Assembly (NCBI GenBank): GCA_964609495.1 | Contig: CAZSTA010000176.1 | Location: 1 to 7,884 of the forward strand | Origin: CAZSTA01 sp964609495 [NCBI: uncultured bacterium] | Lineage (GTDB): Bacteria; CAZSTA01 | Reading direction: 5' to 3' | Length of the DNA stretch: 7,884 bases | Shown: positions 7,244 to 7,884 of the stretch, one piece after another | Layout of the letters: every line of letters begins with the position of its first letter | Numbering within the stretch: the stretch's first letter is position 1 | The notes under the pieces: generated by a model | Databases searched by the model: none | Seen by the model: only the letters and a program-made list of their open reading frames with translations | What the model was told of the DNA's origin: nothing | Position numbers and translations under genes: made by a program

Positions 7244-7754
7244 CTTTGTCAAGCTCCTTTGCTTTTTTTGCACGCTCCAATATTTCCTCTAACGGTATAT
7301 ATTTACCATCCCAGTATTCAAATACTCTTAAACCTTCATCTTCCAGTATAGGTCCGATAACCTCTACGCTACTGTCTATTCTCCTTATTATCTCTTCGCA
7401 GGGGATGAATTTGTGATCACCTGGTATCAACTTTGAAAAGGCAGCGTTTGATACACCATACACTATCTTAGGTATCCCGGCAGCCAGTATTGCAAATATA
7501 CAACGGACACATGGAGCGGTGCTCGTATATAATATGCTCCTTGATAAAATGCTGTCTGGATATCGTTGCATGCACTTAATCGCAAGATTATATTCTGCAT
7601 GTCCATATTTCCCCCCACCAGTTACTTCTGTATTCTCTGCTGTCTCGATTATTTCACCATCGTGAACAAGCACTGCTCCAAATGTGTGATTTCCCTTTTT
7701 TCCAGAACTAATGGCTAATGAATAACATTCTCTAATGAATTGCTTATGTCGCAT
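7236..7754 (-). CDS. Zinc-dependent nucleoside/nucleotide deaminase-like protein
   Basis: A 172-residue member of the cytidine/guanine/tRNA-adenosine deaminase fold. These enzymes hydrolyse an amino group from a base using zinc. Visible motifs are FGAVLVHDGEIIETAEN (25-41, the usual first strands), GHAEYNLAIKC (51-61, with zinc ligand His52 and proton-shuttle Glu54) and TSTAPCVRCIFAI (77-89, with zinc ligands Cys82 and Cys85). The catalytic set is complete, so it should be active. It departs from the E-P-C-P-M-C form common in guanine deaminases and TadA (here A-P-C-V-R-C). The substrate therefore cannot be assigned; guanine, cytosine, a nucleotide or a modified base are all possible. No signal peptide: cytoplasmic. 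ATG at 7754 has AGGAG 10 bases upstream. The charged C-terminal tail (LEEILERAKKAKELDKGE) is probably helical, and its coding bases hold the fucosidase ribosome site. By eye the gene looks more AT-rich than the fucosidase. Confidence 0.82.
   Translation of the reverse strand: MRHKQFIRECYSLAISSGKKGNHTFGAVLVHDGEIIETAENTEVTGGGKYGHAEYNLAIKCMQRYPDSILSRSILYTSTAPCVRCIFAILAAGIPKIVYGVSNAAFSKLIPGDHKFIPCEEIIRRIDSSVEVIGPILEDEGLRVFEYWDGKYIPLEEILERAKKAKELDKGE
7254..7259 (-). promoter_or_regulatory. Ribosome binding site deciding the fucosidase start
   Basis: AAGGAG on the minus strand lies within the last codons of the deaminase gene (Lys-Glu), 10 bases before the GTG at 7243. The GTG overlaps the deaminase stop as GTGAATAA. 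This selects the 475-residue form over a start at 7273 and points to translational coupling. Confidence 0.7.
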
Positions 7755-7884
7755 TCCATTTCATCTCCTATTAAGTATCAAACATACCTATCCAATTATG
7801 CGGCGATATTTCGCCTAACGGATGAAGCATTGACGACTACCATTAGCTCAAAAGATGCGCACGTCTATTTGGCGGATGAAAGAG
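7755..7884. other. Right-end leader region with a small inverted repeat
   Basis: These 130 bases upstream of the deaminase should hold the promoter for the deaminase-fucosidase pair. GGCGA-TATT-TCGCC (7802-7815) is a perfect 5-bp inverted repeat, 48 bases ahead of the ATG. It could be an operator half-site pair or a minor hairpin. CGGATGAA occurs twice (near 7819 and 7873). No convincing -35/-10 pair or coding sequence could be identified, and the window ends here. Confidence 0.4.
7765..7769 (-). promoter_or_regulatory. Ribosome binding site of the deaminase gene
   Basis: TAGGAGATG on the minus strand places AGGAG 10 bases before the ATG at 7754. Two other ATGs in the same stretch (at 7764 and 7759) are out of frame with the deaminase. 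Confidence 0.7.

Noticed and set aside
7244-7273. Longer fucosidase form starting at the GTG at 7273 (10 extra residues, MQKKQRSLTK).
   Set aside because: It has no clear ribosome site at the right distance, whereas the GTG at 7243 has AAGGAG 10 bases upstream and the typical overlap with the deaminase stop.
7811-7884. Possible integron attC site: GCCTAAC near 7813-7819 beside a small inverted repeat.
   Set aside because: No matching GTTRRRY end occurs in the remaining bases, and no integrase or cassette array is visible.

Overview
The window holds three genes, all on the minus strand. In transcription order they are a zinc-dependent nucleoside/nucleotide deaminase-like protein (7236-7754), a GH29-type alpha-L-fucosidase (5816-7243) and a very large secreted alpha-2-macroglobulin (A2M) family protein with N-terminal TPR repeats (266-5506). 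Together they cover about 95% of the window. The rest is a left flank with two terminator-like hairpins, a 309-base gap holding a nested palindromic repeat, and a short 5' leader at the right end.

Organism: a bacterium, from the AGGAG Shine-Dalgarno sites 10 bases ahead of all three starts, the closely packed genes and the bacterial-type A2M. A periplasmic-type A2M with tol-pal-like TPRs suggests a cell with two membranes. An intracellular fucosidase together with a GC-rich C-tract/G-tract repeat would suit an uncultured, polysaccharide-using lineage (Poribacteria, Planctomycetes or similar). That is a guess; no marker gene is present.

The deaminase and fucosidase form a tight pair. The last bases of the deaminase gene (GTGAATAA) contain both its stop codon and the most likely GTG start of the fucosidase, and the deaminase's last codons carry the fucosidase ribosome site. 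This predicts translational coupling, though no biochemical link between the two enzymes is evident. The A2M gene lies 309 bases further on, behind a strong hairpin and inverted repeats. It has its own ribosome site and signal peptide and is probably a separate transcription unit, ended by the hairpin at 207-234.

The A2M protein is the standout. It has a signal peptide, four or more TPR units, a macroglobulin-domain array, an Ala/Glu/Met-rich bait-like segment and an intact thioester motif (Cys1277-Val-Glu-Gln1280), which predict a periplasmic or surface protease trap. It lacks the lipobox of the E. coli-type lipoprotein and no penicillin-binding-protein gene adjoins it within the window. I saw no CRISPR array, tRNA, rRNA, transposase or recognisable defence operon.
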